From positions 1-5,215 of the forward strand of contig JAESQZ010000079.1 of assembly GCA_016764955.1 (NCBI GenBank): 5,215 nt of DNA, read 5' to 3'. The DNA comes from Deltaproteobacteria bacterium. GTDB lineage: Bacteria > Myxococcota > UBA727 > JABDBI01. The notes under the pieces are model-generated. The model saw nothing but the letters and a program-made list of their open reading frames with translations. It did no database searches and was not told the DNA's origin. Of the stretch, positions 5,155 to 5,215 are shown in pieces. Each line of letters begins with the position of its first letter. Position 1 is the first letter of the stretch. The position numbers were made by a program, and so were the translations under genes.

Positions 5155-5215
5155 CTAATCATGGTCATGACCAGTATGGTTGCCATGGTGGTGGCCTTGA
5201 CCTGGATGGCCTGTA
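5155..5215 (-). CDS. C-terminal end of a protein with a His-rich tail (partial)
   Basis: Minus-strand codons from the window edge read TGHPGQGHHHGNHTGHDHD and then TAG. Seven of 19 residues are His, with Gly and Asp between, a composition typical of metal-binding tails (nickel, zinc, copper or cobalt) on chaperones, transporters and periplasmic proteins. The rest of the gene lies beyond the window, so no family can be named. The frame is supported by its biased composition and by the hairpins following the stop. It is oriented like the HadA-like operon but separated from it by about 270 bases and the MITE-like element. Confidence 0.6.
   Translation of the reverse strand, partial: TGHPGQGHHHGNHTGHDHD

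Overview
The window suggests a diderm (Gram-negative-type) bacterium of moderate-to-low GC. The support is a lipoprotein signal with a lipobox, an RNase adapter RapZ gene next to a long-form hibernation factor, and a palindromic repeat of the 'MPAFAGMT' type (named after one of its translations) that is common in proteobacterial-like genomes. I cannot name the phylum. The presence of ChdC/HemQ, an enzyme of the coproporphyrin-dependent heme pathway best known from Firmicutes and Actinobacteria, and of a HadA/HadB-like dehydratase pair, argues against a typical gammaproteobacterium.

Layout. Positions 1 to about 450 are a graveyard of mobile DNA. They hold the C-terminal part of an IS200/IS605-type Y1 transposase on the minus strand, a half copy of the palindromic repeat, and what looks like the C-terminal tail of a serine recombinase on the plus strand. 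Next come a minus-strand tRNA-Asp(GTC) and a short divergent intergenic region of 66 bases.

Positions 599 to 3484 form a tight plus-strand operon: long HPF, RapZ, a TPR lipoprotein, and coproheme decarboxylase ChdC. All three junctions are 4-base ATGA overlaps, so translation is probably coupled throughout. It converges, with only 2 bases between stop codons, on a minus-strand operon. In transcription order that operon is a HadA-like non-catalytic hot-dog protein, a HadB/MaoC-like (R)-hydroxyacyl dehydratase, and a histidine-phosphatase (phosphoglycerate-mutase-like) protein.

Positions 4890 to 5154 hold an AT-rich leader, a roughly 112-base MITE-like element with terminal inverted repeats, and two hairpins. 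The window closes with the His-rich C-terminus of a further minus-strand gene.

Functionally, the plus operon links ribosome hibernation and RNA/envelope-precursor control (HPF, RapZ) to an envelope TPR lipoprotein and heme synthesis. The minus operon looks like lipid or acyl-chain metabolism. The most unusual observation is that a complete palindromic repeat lies in frame at the very start of the TPR lipoprotein gene and encodes most of its signal peptide, while also placing a 28-base-arm hairpin just after its start codon.
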